Source: Phycisphaerae bacterium
GTDB lineage: Bacteria > Planctomycetota > Phycisphaerae > UBA1845 > Fen-1342
DNA: 64,000 bases
Reading direction: 5' to 3'
NCBI GenBank assembly: GCA_030428945.1
Contig: JAUIEC010000001.1
Span: 553,295 to 617,294 of the forward strand
This document shows positions 8,132-19,281 of this stretch, in pieces (position 1 is the first letter of the stretch; each line of letters begins with the position of its first letter). The position numbers and the translations under genes are program-made. Below the pieces are notes generated by a model. That model was not told the origin of the DNA. It did not search any database and saw only the letters and a program-made list of their open reading frames with translations.

Positions 8132-8410
8132 TCAGGACTCGGTCGTTGCCGGCGCCGGTTCGTCCGTCGCGGAAGCGGCCGCGGTCGCCTCCTGATGTGC
8201 ACGGTCGATTTCGAACTTGCGACGCTGCAGGTGGTCGCGCAGGACGAGCTTCCCCGCCCAGCCGACGAACTGCCCCAGAAAGACGGCCATGACCATGATC
8301 AGCAGGGCCCGCGTCAGCACGGTCGTCGGCGGATTGCCGACCGCGATCCCCGCCAGCAGCCCGAAGGCGAACGCCAGCAGGCCGAGTTGCGCTCCGAGCT
8401 TGCCTACCAT
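8132..8410 (-). CDS. Small two-helix membrane protein between flhF and fliA
   Basis: This 92-residue protein has two hydrophobic segments (about residues 7-27 and 34-56), then a charged cytoplasmic-type tail (RDHLQRRKFEIDRAHQE) ending in an Ala/Thr/Pro/Glu stretch. I do not recognise the family. It occupies the place between flhF and fliA where flhG is often found, but it is not related to that ATPase. The ATG overlaps the stop of a 46-codon ORF upstream. A flagellar membrane role is inferred from position. Confidence 0.65.
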   Translation of the reverse strand: MVGKLGAQLGLLAFAFGLLAGIAVGNPPTTVLTRALLIMVMAVFLGQFVGWAGKLVLRDHLQRRKFEIDRAHQEATAAASATDEPAPATTES

Positions 8411-8544
8411 GTCATCGGCTCACAGCAGGTTCTATCGGGCGCGCTGCCGAGGCAGCGGATGCGCGGGGCGGCACTTCGTGCGCGGCACGGTCGGGGTTCG
8501 GCCGATGGTCGGGCTGTGTCCTGTAAACAATCGCTTCTGGTCAC
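8404..8544 (-). CDS. Possible 46-codon ORF after flhF
   Basis: A perfect AGGAGG ribosome site (8550-8555, complement) lies 12 bases after the flhF stop. It precedes a GTG at 8544 by five bases. The frame runs 46 codons and its TAG overlaps the ATG of the next gene. The N-terminus reads VTRSDCLQDTAR. The remainder is rich in Arg, Pro, Cys and Ala and looks non-coding. It may be a leader or coupling ORF, or the decayed start of a lost flhG; the latter is speculation. It also contains a CCGATAGAACC box. Confidence 0.3.
   Translation of the reverse strand: MTRSDCLQDTARPSAEPRPCRARSAAPRIRCLGSAPDRTCCEPMTW
8428..8438 (-). promoter_or_regulatory. CCGATAGAACC box upstream of small membrane gene
   Basis: On the minus strand the sequence reads CCGATAGAACC, 18-28 bases upstream of the 92-residue membrane protein's ATG. 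Identical boxes occur at 33943-33953 and 34065-34075. CCGATA resembles the -10 element of sigma-28 promoters (GCCGATAA), but no convincing TAAA -35 element is seen at the right distance. Confidence 0.35.
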
Positions 8545-9586
8545 GACAGCCTCCTCGGGAACGGCTCAGGCCTGCTGCGGAAATTTCACCGGAATGGGCG
8601 CCGCCCCCCGGCCTGCGTCCGAATACCGGATCGCCGGCGCAGCGTCCGCGCTGCAGACCGCCCGCGTCAGTTCCACCGGACACGCGACCTGCAGGTCGTG
8701 CGGGACCGTCTGCCCGCCGCTGGTGTAACTCAGCGCCAGCGCCAGGCGCTCGGCCGTGTTCAGCACCACCCCCATCCCGAGCGCCTCGTCCAGCCGGGTC
8801 AGCAGCAGGCGGTTGGGACGCAGTTCGGCGAAGAAGCCGGCCATGTGGCTCTGCACCGCGGCATCCATCGAAGCCGGCAGCACCAGGTGCCGTTCGTCCG
8901 GGCGAAAGGCCGCCAGCATCTCGGCAAGCTGTGAGCGCCGGTCGGGGTCGTTCGGGCCGAGCCCGGACGTGTCGACCAGGACCAGGTCGGCGTCGACCAG
9001 TTCGGGGCGCAGAGCCCGGGCCGCGTCGAGCGACTGCGGCGCCTCGTGCCGCGCGCCGATCAGTTCGGCGTAGCGGGCAAGCTGTTCGTGACGACCGACG
9101 CCGTGCAGGTCGAGCGAGACCAGCACCGCCCGCCGGCCCTGGCGGAGCACGAACTCGGCCGCCAGCTTGGCCGCGGTGGTGGTCTTGCCGGCCCCGGCCG
9201 GTCCGACGAGGGCGACACAGGCGGGTCGGTCCTCGTGCAGGCGGATGCCGCCGGCGGTCGGGATCAGGCGCGCCACGGTGTCCTGGAAACGCTGCTGCGC
9301 GTCGCCGGCCGGGTCCTCACCGGGTCGACCGGCGGCCGAGAGCAGGCGGCGGGCAAGCTGGTCCGAGACGGCCGCGGCGGTCAGTCGCTGGTACTGGCCG
9401 CGGGCGTGCGCGGGAATGCGACTGTCGCGGTCGGGGGTCGCCGCGGGTGGCTGTTCCTCGGGCGGGGCGGCGGTGATCTCGACCTGTTGCGCGCCGGCCA
9501 TGCCGCGCAGTCCGGGGGCGTGCACGGCGCGGGTGCCGAGGATGACGGCCTGGGGTCCGAAGGCGGCCTTGACCCGGGCGAGGGCC

Positions 9587-11701
<2,115 letters not shown>

Positions 11702-11720
11702 CTGTGCAAGTCACCTCGTG

Positions 11721-12782
11721 TTAGCTGGCGGCCTTCCGGGTCAGCTGGTAGACGTAGGCCAGCACTTCGGCGACGGCCTTGTAGTACATCGGCGGGACCT
11801 CGTCTCCGACTTCGGCGGCGGCGAAGAGAGCCCTCGCCAGCGGCGGGCGCTGGACGATCGGGATGCCGTGCTGGTGGGCAAGCTGGCGGATGCGGGCGGC
11901 GATCAGGTCGACGCCCTTGGCGACCATCCGCGGGGCCCGCATGGTGGCTTCGTCGTACTTCAGCGCGACGGCGTACTCGGTCGGGTTGGTGACGATCACG
12001 TCGGCGGTCGGCACCTCGGTCTGCAGGCGCTGCATGGCGAGTTTCATCTGGGCCTGGCGGCGGCGCGACTTCAGCAGCGGGTCGCCGTCCATCCGCTTCA
12101 TCTCGTCGCGGACCTCCTGCTTGGTCATCTTGAGCTGCTCCTCCAGCCGCCAGCGCTGGTAGAGATAGTCGAGCAGGCCCAGCAGCAGCAGGATCAGGGC
12201 CATCCGCAACGCGAGCTGGAAGACCACCTGGCTGGCGAGGAAGAAGATCCCGTAGGAATCGACCGCGGCCGTGCCGAGGATCGGGTCAAGCTGGCCCAGC
12301 ACGCTGTAGTAGGCCACGCCGGCCACGAAGACCATCTTCAGCAGGCCGAAGCCGGTGCGGGTCAGCGAGTCGAGCGAGAAGATCCGCTTGAGCCCCTTCT
12401 GCGGGTTGATGTGGTCGAGCTTCGGTTCGAGCTTCTTCCAGGTCAGCAGCGGCCCGGTCTGGGCGACGGCCCCGCACAGGCCGATCACCAGCAGCAGGAT
12501 CAGGAACGGGGCGATGATGCTGAGCGTGATCCGTCCGGCCCGCTTGATCCAGATCAGCATGGCCGGGCCGGTCTGCTCCGACGGCGCGGCGATGTCGTGC
12601 GTCAGCGCCAGCAGCCCTTCGAAGATCTGCGGACCGAGCGCGTTCAGCAGCGCCAGGCCGGTCAGCAGGACGATCGCGGCCGTCAGGTCCTGGCTGCGCG
12701 GCACCTGCCCCTGTTCGCGGGCCTCCTGGCGCCGGCGTGGGGTTGGTGCTTCGGTCTTGTCGCCGCCGTCGTTCTCGGCCAT
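11721..12782 (-). CDS. flhB: Flagellar export switch protein FlhB
   Basis: FlhB sets substrate specificity of the export apparatus. It has a charged N-terminus (KTEAPTPRRRQEAREQGQVPRS), four membrane segments and the cytoplasmic autocleavage domain. The cleavage motif is NPTE at residues 266-269 rather than the classical NPTH. Asn-Pro, the scissile pair, is intact. The domain continues with ALKYDEATMRAPRMVAKGVDLIA, as expected. The His-to-Glu change is worth noting because it could alter the rate of cleavage. It lies four bases after fliR. Confidence 0.96.
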   Translation of the reverse strand: MAENDGGDKTEAPTPRRRQEAREQGQVPRSQDLTAAIVLLTGLALLNALGPQIFEGLLALTHDIAAPSEQTGPAMLIWIKRAGRITLSIIAPFLILLLVIGLCGAVAQTGPLLTWKKLEPKLDHINPQKGLKRIFSLDSLTRTGFGLLKMVFVAGVAYYSVLGQLDPILGTAAVDSYGIFFLASQVVFQLALRMALILLLLGLLDYLYQRWRLEEQLKMTKQEVRDEMKRMDGDPLLKSRRRQAQMKLAMQRLQTEVPTADVIVTNPTEYAVALKYDEATMRAPRMVAKGVDLIAARIRQLAHQHGIPIVQRPPLARALFAAAEVGDEVPPMYYKAVAEVLAYVYQLTRKAAS

Positions 12783-12785
12783 GGG

Positions 12786-13574
12786 TCAGTTCCGTCCGGC
12801 CAGCGCGCAGGTCTCGGCGATCCAGCCGAAGGTCTCCGCGAGGGCGAGGGTGAAGGTTTCGAGGGCGACCGGCAGGGTCACGGCCAGCAGCGTCAGGCCG
12901 AGCAGGCCCTTGATCGGAAAGCCGAGCGTCAGGATGTTGAGCTGCGGCACGGTCCGGCCGACGAAGCCCAGCGCGATGTTGATCAGGAAGAGCGTCAGGA
13001 CCACCGGGGCGGCCACGCGAATGGCGACGTTCGTGCCGAGCGTCATGGCTTCGAGCATCAGCGGCACGGCGTGTTCGAGTCCGGACGAGGCGGCCAGCAG
13101 CGGCAGTTCGGTGAAGGTGTCGAGCACGACGCTGAGCAGCACGCGGTGTCCGCCGAGGATCAGGAAGATGACCGTGCCGAACTGGACGAAGAAGCTGCTC
13201 AGCAGGGTCGACTGCACGCCGGTGGTCGGGTCGGCGATCTGTCCGAAGGCCAGGCCGGCCTGCTGGGCGATCAGCAGGCCGCCCATCTCGAGCCCGACGA
13301 AGATGACCCGCACGACCAGGCCGATGACGGCCCCGAGCAGCAGTTCGCCGGCCACGCCCAGCGCCAGGCCCAGCGCGGTCGTCGGCAGGTTCGCGGGCAG
13401 CGGGACCAGCGGCGTGCAGAGCGCGGCCATGCCGAAGACGAAGGCGGCCCGGATGTGCACGGGAAAGCTCAGCCCGCCGATCAGCGGCTGGAACATGATC
13501 ATGCCGCCCAGCCGTCCGACCACGAGGGCGAACAGCGGCAGTCGCAGGATCAGTCCGAGCATTTCCGCGGGCAC
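12786..13574 (-). CDS. fliR: Flagellar export gate protein FliR
   Basis: This 262-residue hydrophobic protein has about six membrane segments and the FliR pattern: an N-terminal LRLPLFALVVGRLGGMIMFQPLIGGLSFPVHIRAAFVFGMAALCTPL segment and a C-terminal LFLINIALGFVGRTVPQLNILTLGFPIKG block, both split here only for description. FliR forms the core of the export gate with FliP and FliQ. It lies between fliQ and flhB in the canonical fliPQR-flhBA order. Confidence 0.95.
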   Translation of the reverse strand: MPAEMLGLILRLPLFALVVGRLGGMIMFQPLIGGLSFPVHIRAAFVFGMAALCTPLVPLPANLPTTALGLALGVAGELLLGAVIGLVVRVIFVGLEMGGLLIAQQAGLAFGQIADPTTGVQSTLLSSFFVQFGTVIFLILGGHRVLLSVVLDTFTELPLLAASSGLEHAVPLMLEAMTLGTNVAIRVAAPVVLTLFLINIALGFVGRTVPQLNILTLGFPIKGLLGLTLLAVTLPVALETFTLALAETFGWIAETCALAGRN

Positions 13575-13594
13575 GGTGGTTCCTTTCGCGCGTC

Positions 13595-13852
13595 TCAGCC
13601 GCCGGCGAACATCAACTGGCTGTATTCCAGCAGGCGACCGGCGATCCAGGGAATGAAGAACACGGCCGCTCCGAGCATGGCGACGATCTTCGGCACGATG
13701 CTGAAGGTCTGGTCCTGCAACTGCGTGATCGTCTGGAACAGGCTGATCGCCAGTCCGACGACGATCCCCGTCCCGAGAATCGGGGCGGCCACGATCAGCG
13801 CGGTCAGCAGCGCTTCCCGCCCGATGTCGAGCGCCTGAGCCTGATCAAGCAC
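13595..13852 (-). CDS. fliQ: Flagellar export gate protein FliQ
   Basis: FliQ is an 85-residue, two-helix export gate subunit. It starts DQAQALDIGREALLTALIV, followed by the conserved GLAISLFQTITQLQDQT and FIPWIAGRLLEYSQ segments. The start is a GTG at 13852. Longer frames to 14053 run through repeat DNA and are not credible. Unusually for this compact cluster, a 230-base spacer with short repeats separates it from fliP. Confidence 0.92.
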   Translation of the reverse strand: MLDQAQALDIGREALLTALIVAAPILGTGIVVGLAISLFQTITQLQDQTFSIVPKIVAMLGAAVFFIPWIAGRLLEYSQLMFAGG

Positions 13853-14082
13853 GGGAGACTCCAGAGAAGGGAACAGGGAACCGGGAACAGTGAACCGGGC
13901 CCGGGTCGCGCGCCACGGCGATCTTCGCAGTGTCGGGCCGCCGGTCGCCCCCGCCACCCGGGAAGAAGACACTGCCAGGATGGCCGTGGCACCCCCCGAT
14001 TGCCGCGCGGTGCGCGGTCGAGATGGCAGGCCGGACTGCCATTCCTCTTTCACGCTTCCACCTTTTCACGCTTTCACTCATG
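13853..14082. repeat. Repeat-bearing spacer between fliP and fliQ
   Basis: Just after the fliP stop (minus strand) come GTGAAAG-type repeats at about 14041-14078. Near the fliQ start are GGGAACAG-type heptamers at 13866-13893, in the opposite sense. The middle holds a GGCAGTCCGGCCTGCC inverted repeat. A hairpin-rich spacer inside an operon could process or attenuate the transcript; this is inference. Confidence 0.6.
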
Positions 14083-14901
14083 TCAGGTTCCCACGCTGGC
14101 CATCAGGGCGCCGGCGATCAGGTGCCAGCCGTCGGCCAGGACGAACAGCAGCAGTTTGAACGGCAGCGAGATCAGGACCGGCGGCAGCATCATCATGCCC
14201 ATCGAGACCAGTACCGTGGCGATCACCATGTCGATCACCAGGAACGGCAGGTAGATGCGGAAGCCGAGGATGAACGCCAGTTTCAGTTCGCTCAGCATGA
14301 AGGCCGGGATCAGGGCCGTGGTCGGCACGTCGCTGCGCGAGATCGTCTCGGTCTCCGGCACCGAACGCTGCGCCGCGTACTCGTACAGCATGTAGACGTC
14401 CTGCTGGTTGCCGGCCTCCTCGATCTGGTCGAACATGAAGCTCCGCAGGTGACCGCCGGCCACGCCGATCGCGTCAAGCTGACCGATCTCGTCATTCAGG
14501 TAGGGCTGCACCGCCTGCTCGTTGATCTGCCCGAAGACCGGCGCCATCACCAGGAAGGTCATGAACAGCGCCAGCCCGACCAGGACCTGCGACGGCGGCA
14601 ACTGCTGCGTGCCGAGCGCCTGGCGAAGCAGGACCAGCACGATCAGCATCCGGGCGAAGCTCGTCATCATCAGCAGCAGGCTCGGCGCCACCGTCAGCAG
14701 CGTCATCACCACCAGGATCTGCAGCGATGAAGTCAGCGACGCCTTGTCGCGCGCCGCCGGAATCAGGCGACTCACGTCCGGCACGTAAAGCGGATCGCCG
14801 CCGGCCTGCGCGGCGGCCGTCCCGACCAGCGCGGCGGCGCAACCCGCGGCCAGCAGGCGGCCGGGCGTCAGACGGAATGTCGCAACCGCTGCCCGCGGCA
14901 T
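14083..14901 (-). CDS. fliP: Flagellar export gate protein FliP
   Basis: FliP is the pentameric core of the export gate. A signal peptide (residues 1-30, ending near AAAQAGG) precedes four membrane segments. The family motifs TVAPSLLLMMTSFARMLIVL and FLVIDMVIATVLVSMGMM are present. The start is the ATG at 14901, with GGAGG five bases upstream; an upstream in-frame codon at 14958 would break the signal peptide. At 272 residues it is close to the usual ~245-265. It follows fliO after about 108 bases. Confidence 0.95.
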   Translation of the reverse strand: MPRAAVATFRLTPGRLLAAGCAAALVGTAAAQAGGDPLYVPDVSRLIPAARDKASLTSSLQILVVMTLLTVAPSLLLMMTSFARMLIVLVLLRQALGTQQLPPSQVLVGLALFMTFLVMAPVFGQINEQAVQPYLNDEIGQLDAIGVAGGHLRSFMFDQIEEAGNQQDVYMLYEYAAQRSVPETETISRSDVPTTALIPAFMLSELKLAFILGFRIYLPFLVIDMVIATVLVSMGMMMLPPVLISLPFKLLLFVLADGWHLIAGALMASVGT

Positions 14902-15009
14902 GGGGTCCTCCGTGACCACTCTCTCGGCAGGCCGCGGAACGGATGCGGGGCTCGTCACCCGCGGCCGAACGGCCCGCGCTGCCTGTCTACCTGCGAAAAC
15001 GCCTCTTGC

Positions 15010-15780
15010 TCACTGGACGGCCTGCTCGCTCCGTTCCGGCTGTCGCGCGGCCCGGATGCGCTCGATCGTCTCGGTCAGGCGCCGCTTCGTGGCCCGCAGG
15101 GCGCCCTCCTCCGGGCCGGCGGTCTCGTCGATGTCGGGTTCGTCGTACGCCCGCGCCTCGCTCCCGAGCAGCGCGTCGAACGGGTCCGCCCCGGCCGCGC
15201 TGCGCAACTGCTCACCGGCCAGGTCGGCCACCAGGTTCGGGTCGCTGATCACGTCCAGGGCGCTGACCTGATCGCCGCTCAGGCCGACCAGCACCATCCG
15301 CGGGCCGCAGCGCACCAGGCAGAGCGACTGCCGCGGCCCCAGCGTCGCCCGCGCGATCACCTCGAGAACACCCGGACGCCGCGGCCGGCCGAGCGGCAGA
15401 CTCGCGTTGCCGGTCACCGTGCGATAGCCCCAGGCCAGCAGCCCGATCAGGGCCACCACCGCCACCAGCGCCAGCGTCGAGCGAACCCAGCCCGTGCTGA
15501 CCGCCGGCTTCGGTTCACCGGAAGCGCGCCGGGCCGCGGCCGCGGTCCGGGCGATCGGCTGATCTTCCCCGGCCCGCTCGATGGTCGTCGCAGCCGGCGC
15601 GGGGTCCTCGTCGAGCACGCGGGTCGCCTCGGTCGGCAGGTCGCGCGGAACGGCGGACTCGGCCGCGGCCGGCAGTTCCAGTTCCAGTGCATCCCACGGA
15701 CTGGGTGCGTCGGGCTGCGCCGCGGGGGCGGTCGGCAGCGCGAGGAGCAGGCCCAGGAGCAGTACGGTGCGAAACAGCAT
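15010..15780 (-). CDS. fliO: Flagellar biosynthesis protein FliO
   Basis: FliO assists assembly of the FliP ring. A signal peptide (FRTVLLLGLLLALPTAPAAQ) precedes a Pro/Ala-rich linker, then one membrane helix (STLALVAVVALIGLLAWGY, about residues 123-141) and the FliO domain (LEVIARATLGPRQSLCLVRC, GPRMVLVGLSGDQVSAL). At 256 residues it is longer than enterobacterial FliO, mostly through the periplasmic linker. It sits between fliN and fliP, as in most clusters. Confidence 0.88.
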   Translation of the reverse strand: MLFRTVLLLGLLLALPTAPAAQPDAPSPWDALELELPAAAESAVPRDLPTEATRVLDEDPAPAATTIERAGEDQPIARTAAAARRASGEPKPAVSTGWVRSTLALVAVVALIGLLAWGYRTVTGNASLPLGRPRRPGVLEVIARATLGPRQSLCLVRCGPRMVLVGLSGDQVSALDVISDPNLVADLAGEQLRSAAGADPFDALLGSEARAYDEPDIDETAGPEEGALRATKRRLTETIERIRAARQPERSEQAVQ

Positions 15781-15788
15781 GATGGCGG

Positions 15789-16268
15789 TCAGTCCTGGGT
15801 TTCCGCTTCGGGGATCGAGCTGACGATGTCGTTGATCCGCACGCAGAAGTTGTCGTTGAGTACCAGCACCTCGCCGCGGGCGACCAGGCGTTCGTTGACG
15901 TAGATGTCGACCGGGTCGCCGGCCAGCTTGTTCAGCTCGACCACCGAGCCGACGCCCAGTTGCAGGACCTCTTCGATGTACATGTCCGTCCGCCCCAACT
16001 CGATCTTGACGTCCAGTTCGACATCATCCAGCAGGTCGATGTTGGTGCACTCCGGATCGCCGCTGTCCTCGGCGAATTCGGGGGCCGCGAACGGATCGGG
16101 CTCGCCGGCCGCGGGCGTGGCCGCGGGGTCGGCTTCGGGCGGGGCGGCCGCGGCTTCGGTCGCGGTGCCGGCGGGATCGGCCGGTGCCGCGTCCGCGGGA
16201 GGCGGCGCCTGCGTGGCGTTGTCTTCGGGCGGCGTGGCGTCGGCCGGCGGGTTGGTCTGGTCAGCCAT
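15789..16268 (-). CDS. fliN: Flagellar motor switch protein FliN
   Basis: FliN forms the C-ring base and helps dock export cargo. The conserved surface-presentation domain covers about residues 75-155 ([30 protein letters not shown], then [18 protein letters not shown]). The first 75 residues are a Pro/Ala/Glu-rich acidic extension. fliM, which normally precedes fliN, is absent between fliL and here; no second switch protein is visible in the window. Confidence 0.93.
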   Translation of the reverse strand: MADQTNPPADATPPEDNATQAPPPADAAPADPAGTATEAAAAPPEADPAATPAAGEPDPFAAPEFAEDSGDPECTNIDLLDDVELDVKIELGRTDMYIEEVLQLGVGSVVELNKLAGDPVDIYVNERLVARGEVLVLNDNFCVRINDIVSSIPEAETQD

Positions 16269-16328
16269 GGTTACCTTCCGTGGTGCGAAGCGGCGCGACC
16301 ATCCGTGGTCAGCGCGTTCAGGTTCGGA

Positions 16329-16868
16329 TCAGCCGGCCCGCATCGGGACGCAGCGCGGGATCAGGATTTCGAGGATCGTGTCGGTGTCGCCGATCAGTTC
16401 GTTCAGCACGTGCCGGATCTTGAGGCGGAGCGTCTTCAGTTCCGGCTCGTGCAGCATCGGCGGATCCGAGGCCCGGATGATCCGCGCGATCCGGTCCGAG
16501 ATCTCTCCGGCCCGGCTGGCGACGAACGCGGTCGTGGCTTCCTTCTCGGCCGCGGGAACCTTGATGTAGACGTCCAGGTCGTACATGAACGCCTGGCCGC
16601 GCTTGTCGTTGGGAACCTTGAAGCGGCTGAGCAGTTCGATCTCGGCGGTTTCGACGATCTGGGTCGGGTCGTCGCCGGCGGTGTAATCGTCCCCGTCCTC
16701 GATCCCGTGCGCGGCCTGCGGCCCGCCGCCGAGGAAACTGGTGACGCCGTAGAACGCCAGGCCTTCGACCACCGCGACCACGAGCACGATGATGGCCGTC
16801 GTCGGGATCTTGAATTTTTTCTTCTTCGGCTGCGACTCTTCGCCAGCGGCAGCGGCTTCTTCGGCCAT
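16329..16868 (-). CDS. fliL: Flagellar basal body-associated protein FliL
   Basis: FliL is a single-pass inner-membrane protein that sits around the stator and supports torque. A lysine-rich cytoplasmic stretch (SQPKKKKFKIP) leads into a membrane helix (TTAIIVLVVAVVEGLAFYG, about residues 24-42). The periplasmic FliL domain ends with the typical LKTLRLKIRHVLNELIGDTDTILEILIPR. No motA or motB neighbours it, although these usually precede fliL. A 270-base spacer separates it from flbD. Confidence 0.9.
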   Translation of the reverse strand: MAEEAAAAGEESQPKKKKFKIPTTAIIVLVVAVVEGLAFYGVTSFLGGGPQAAHGIEDGDDYTAGDDPTQIVETAEIELLSRFKVPNDKRGQAFMYDLDVYIKVPAAEKEATTAFVASRAGEISDRIARIIRASDPPMLHEPELKTLRLKIRHVLNELIGDTDTILEILIPRCVPMRAG

Positions 16869-17018
16869 CGTTCACCTCCGAGGCAACGGGAACTCCCCTG
16901 TGCTATCGACCGGGGCGGGGCGGAAGTTGAATCCGTTGCGCAGAACCGAGCGGCACGACATGGTCGCCGATCACCCGCCTAGTGGATTCCGGGCCGGTAT
17001 TATCGGGCAGTGGCGATC

Positions 17019-17039
17019 CTTGCGCGGCGGACGCGCAAG
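17019..17039. other. Stable hairpin in the flbD-fliL spacer
   Basis: CTTGCGCG (17019-17026) and CGCGCAAG (17032-17039) form a perfect 8-bp stem with a 5-nt loop. It lies in the 16869-17138 spacer, where motA and motB are normally found. No T-run follows on either strand. I see no coding potential in the spacer. Confidence 0.5.
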
Positions 17040-17138
17040 AATCCGCTCGCGAAAGGCGGCGATTCACCGGCCGCGCAGCGGTTCGCCCGGCCCGCGGCGC
17101 GTCGCGCGGAACGCGTTGGTCGCTGTCTTTTGGGGGAA

Positions 17139-17330
17139 TCAGGCGGGGAAGGTGCGGATCGTGCGGAGATAGTCGACCGCCTTGCGGACGACCTCCTGGG
17201 CCTTCTCGCGGATCACCATCTGCTCTCCGCTCAGCAGGGTGACGATCGTGTCGGGCGTCTCCTCGAGCGTCTTGATCTGCTCGGCGTTGAGGATGAACTC
17301 GCGCCCGTTGAGTTTCGTCAACTGGATCAT
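17139..17330 (-). CDS. flbD: Flagellar protein FlbD
   Basis: FlbD is a 63-residue protein (MIQLTKLNGREFILNAEQI, then ETPDTIVTLLSGEQMVIREKAQEVV) conserved next to hook genes in many phyla. Its exact role is unsettled, although in most clusters it precedes motA. The start is the ATG at 17330; an earlier in-frame codon at 17357 would add nine residues that are not family-like. It follows flgE after about 90 bases. Confidence 0.88.
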   Translation of the reverse strand: MIQLTKLNGREFILNAEQIKTLEETPDTIVTLLSGEQMVIREKAQEVVRKAVDYLRTIRTFPA

Positions 17331-17418
17331 CGTGTCCCGGCCTTTCGCGGCCCGCATTCCGTTTTCAGGAGCCGGCGATCAAGCCCCCGAAAACGGAAGA
17401 CGAAGACCCGCATCACTT

Positions 17419-19098
17419 CTATCGGAGGATCAGCAGGAGCTGGTCCAGCATGTCTGACGAGGTGCTGATCACCCGGCTCGAGGCCTGGAAGCCGGCGCTG
17501 GTGGTGATCAGCCCGATGAACTGCTCGGACAAGTCGACGTTCGACAGCTCCAGGGCACCCGCCAGGATCGTGCCCGAGCCGAACTGACCCGCGACCGTCA
17601 CCGTCGGCTCGCCCGTGTTCGGGCCGCGGCTGTAGAGGTTGTCGGTCTCGGCCAGCATCCCCTCGGGGTTCGAGAAGACCGCGACCGCCACCTGCCCCAG
17701 CGTACGGCTCTCGCCGTTCGAAAACGCGCCCTCGATCAGCCCGTCCTGCCCGATCCGGTAGCTCTGCAGCGTCCCGGCCGGGAAGCCGTCGACCTGCTCG
17801 CCGATCACGCGGGTGCTCTGCGTCGAGAGACCGTGCAGGCTGGAGAAGTCGAGCGTGAAGCTCAGCGGCGTGGCGGCCCCGGTGTCCGCCAGGTCAAGCT
17901 GAACGGTATCGCCGGTGGCACTGACATAGTTGCCGTCGGTGTCGAACGTGATCGTCCCGGTGCCGACCGAAACCGGCGGGCCGTCTTCCTGGGGAGATTC
18001 GAGATAGAAGCGCCAGACCGGCCCGGTGTCGGGCGTGGCCTCCAGGGCGAAGGTCGCGTTGACGGTGATCGGCGTGCCCAGCGAATCGTAGACCAGGAAC
18101 GAGGTGTGCTTGCTCTCGCCGCTGGCGGTCTGCGTCTGCGAAAACTGCAGCGGCAGCGAAACCGCGCCGTTGCTGACGAAGTCGGCCGCCCCGATCCCGA
18201 GCGCGTTGGCCGTGCCGGTGTTGCTGGTGATCACCAGGGCCCCGTTGACGATCGTCGCCCCGGGCGATCCGGGCACGCCGTCCTCGGTGTTCAGCGCGAC
18301 CGCCGCGCTGATCCAGTCGGCCAGGTCACCGAGCGTGTTGCCGTCGACGCCGACCGTGAAGGTCGCGTCCGGAAGGCTGCGCTCACCCTTGGTCAGACCC
18401 GAGACGCTCAGGACATCGCCGGTCGCGAACAGCGCCGTCCCGGGACTGCCCGGGTTCCGCAGGTCGAACAGCGTGGTCCCCGCCGTGGCCGCCGTGCCCC
18501 CCGGGTCGGTAAAGGCCTGCGAGGTGTGGACGGTCCCGGCCGTCGCGATCAGCCCGGCGGCCGAGAGGTCCCCGTCGAAGCTGACGCTCTCGCTGGCCTG
18601 CGCATCGGTCAGGGTCCCGAGCGGGATGGTCAGGTTGCCGAGGATGGTCGGCTGAATGTTGAAGTTCTCGTCGACCGTGAAGCCGCGGACGTAGTGCCCG
18701 TCCTGGGTGACCAGTTCGTTGTTGCCGTTCACGACGAACGAGCCGTCGCGGGTGTAGTACTGGCTGGCTTCCTCGTCCTGGACGATGAAGAAGCCGTCGC
18801 CCTCGATCGCCAGGTCGCTGTTGATGCCGGTCGTCTCAATCGCGCCGTTGTTGAAGTTCCGCTGCGTCGTCGCGACCGAAACGCCCAGCCCGACCTGCGT
18901 CGGATTGACCCCGCCGCTGGTCGCCGTCGGACCGTTGCCGGCCGAGATGGTCCGCGAAAGCTGCGCCTGGAACAGCGTCCGCGATCCCTTGAACGCGTGC
19001 GTGTTGACGTTGGCGATGTTGTGACCGATCGTGTCGATGCGCGTCTGGTTCGCGTTCAGGCCGCTCAGCCCGGTGTACATCGCGGTGGTCAGACCCAT
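17419..19098 (-). CDS. flgE: Flagellar hook protein FlgE
   Basis: FlgE polymerises into the hook. The N-terminal rod/hook signature is exact (GLTTAMYTGLSGLNANQTRI, GHNIANVNTHAFKGSR). The C-terminal one is also present (LELSNVDLSEQFIGLITTSA, GFQASSRVISTSSDMLDQLL). At 559 residues it is longer than enterobacterial FlgE; the central D1/D2 region (about 120-420) carries extra beta-rich sequence. It lies downstream of flgD, which caps the growing hook. Confidence 0.95.
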   Translation of the reverse strand: MGLTTAMYTGLSGLNANQTRIDTIGHNIANVNTHAFKGSRTLFQAQLSRTISAGNGPTATSGGVNPTQVGLGVSVATTQRNFNNGAIETTGINSDLAIEGDGFFIVQDEEASQYYTRDGSFVVNGNNELVTQDGHYVRGFTVDENFNIQPTILGNLTIPLGTLTDAQASESVSFDGDLSAAGLIATAGTVHTSQAFTDPGGTAATAGTTLFDLRNPGSPGTALFATGDVLSVSGLTKGERSLPDATFTVGVDGNTLGDLADWISAAVALNTEDGVPGSPGATIVNGALVITSNTGTANALGIGAADFVSNGAVSLPLQFSQTQTASGESKHTSFLVYDSLGTPITVNATFALEATPDTGPVWRFYLESPQEDGPPVSVGTGTITFDTDGNYVSATGDTVQLDLADTGAATPLSFTLDFSSLHGLSTQSTRVIGEQVDGFPAGTLQSYRIGQDGLIEGAFSNGESRTLGQVAVAVFSNPEGMLAETDNLYSRGPNTGEPTVTVAGQFGSGTILAGALELSNVDLSEQFIGLITTSAGFQASSRVISTSSDMLDQLLLILR

Positions 19099-19281
19099 TT
19101 CAATCTCCGGAAGAAGGGAGCCGGGTAGCGGGCGCGGGGACCGGGGGTCCCGTCAACGCCTTCGCCGTGGCTCCGCAGGTGATGCTTCGTGCCCGTCGCG
19201 CGGGATCCGGTCGCCGCTGCGGGGACCGGGTGCCCTGGAGGAGACACCTCCGGTTCCCGGTCCGCGACGCCCTTCCGCGGT

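Noticed and set aside
17396..17410. CCGATAGAAG as a fourth copy of the CCGATAGAACC box
   Set aside because: It overlaps the last codon and stop of flgE, and the final bases differ; likely coincidence.
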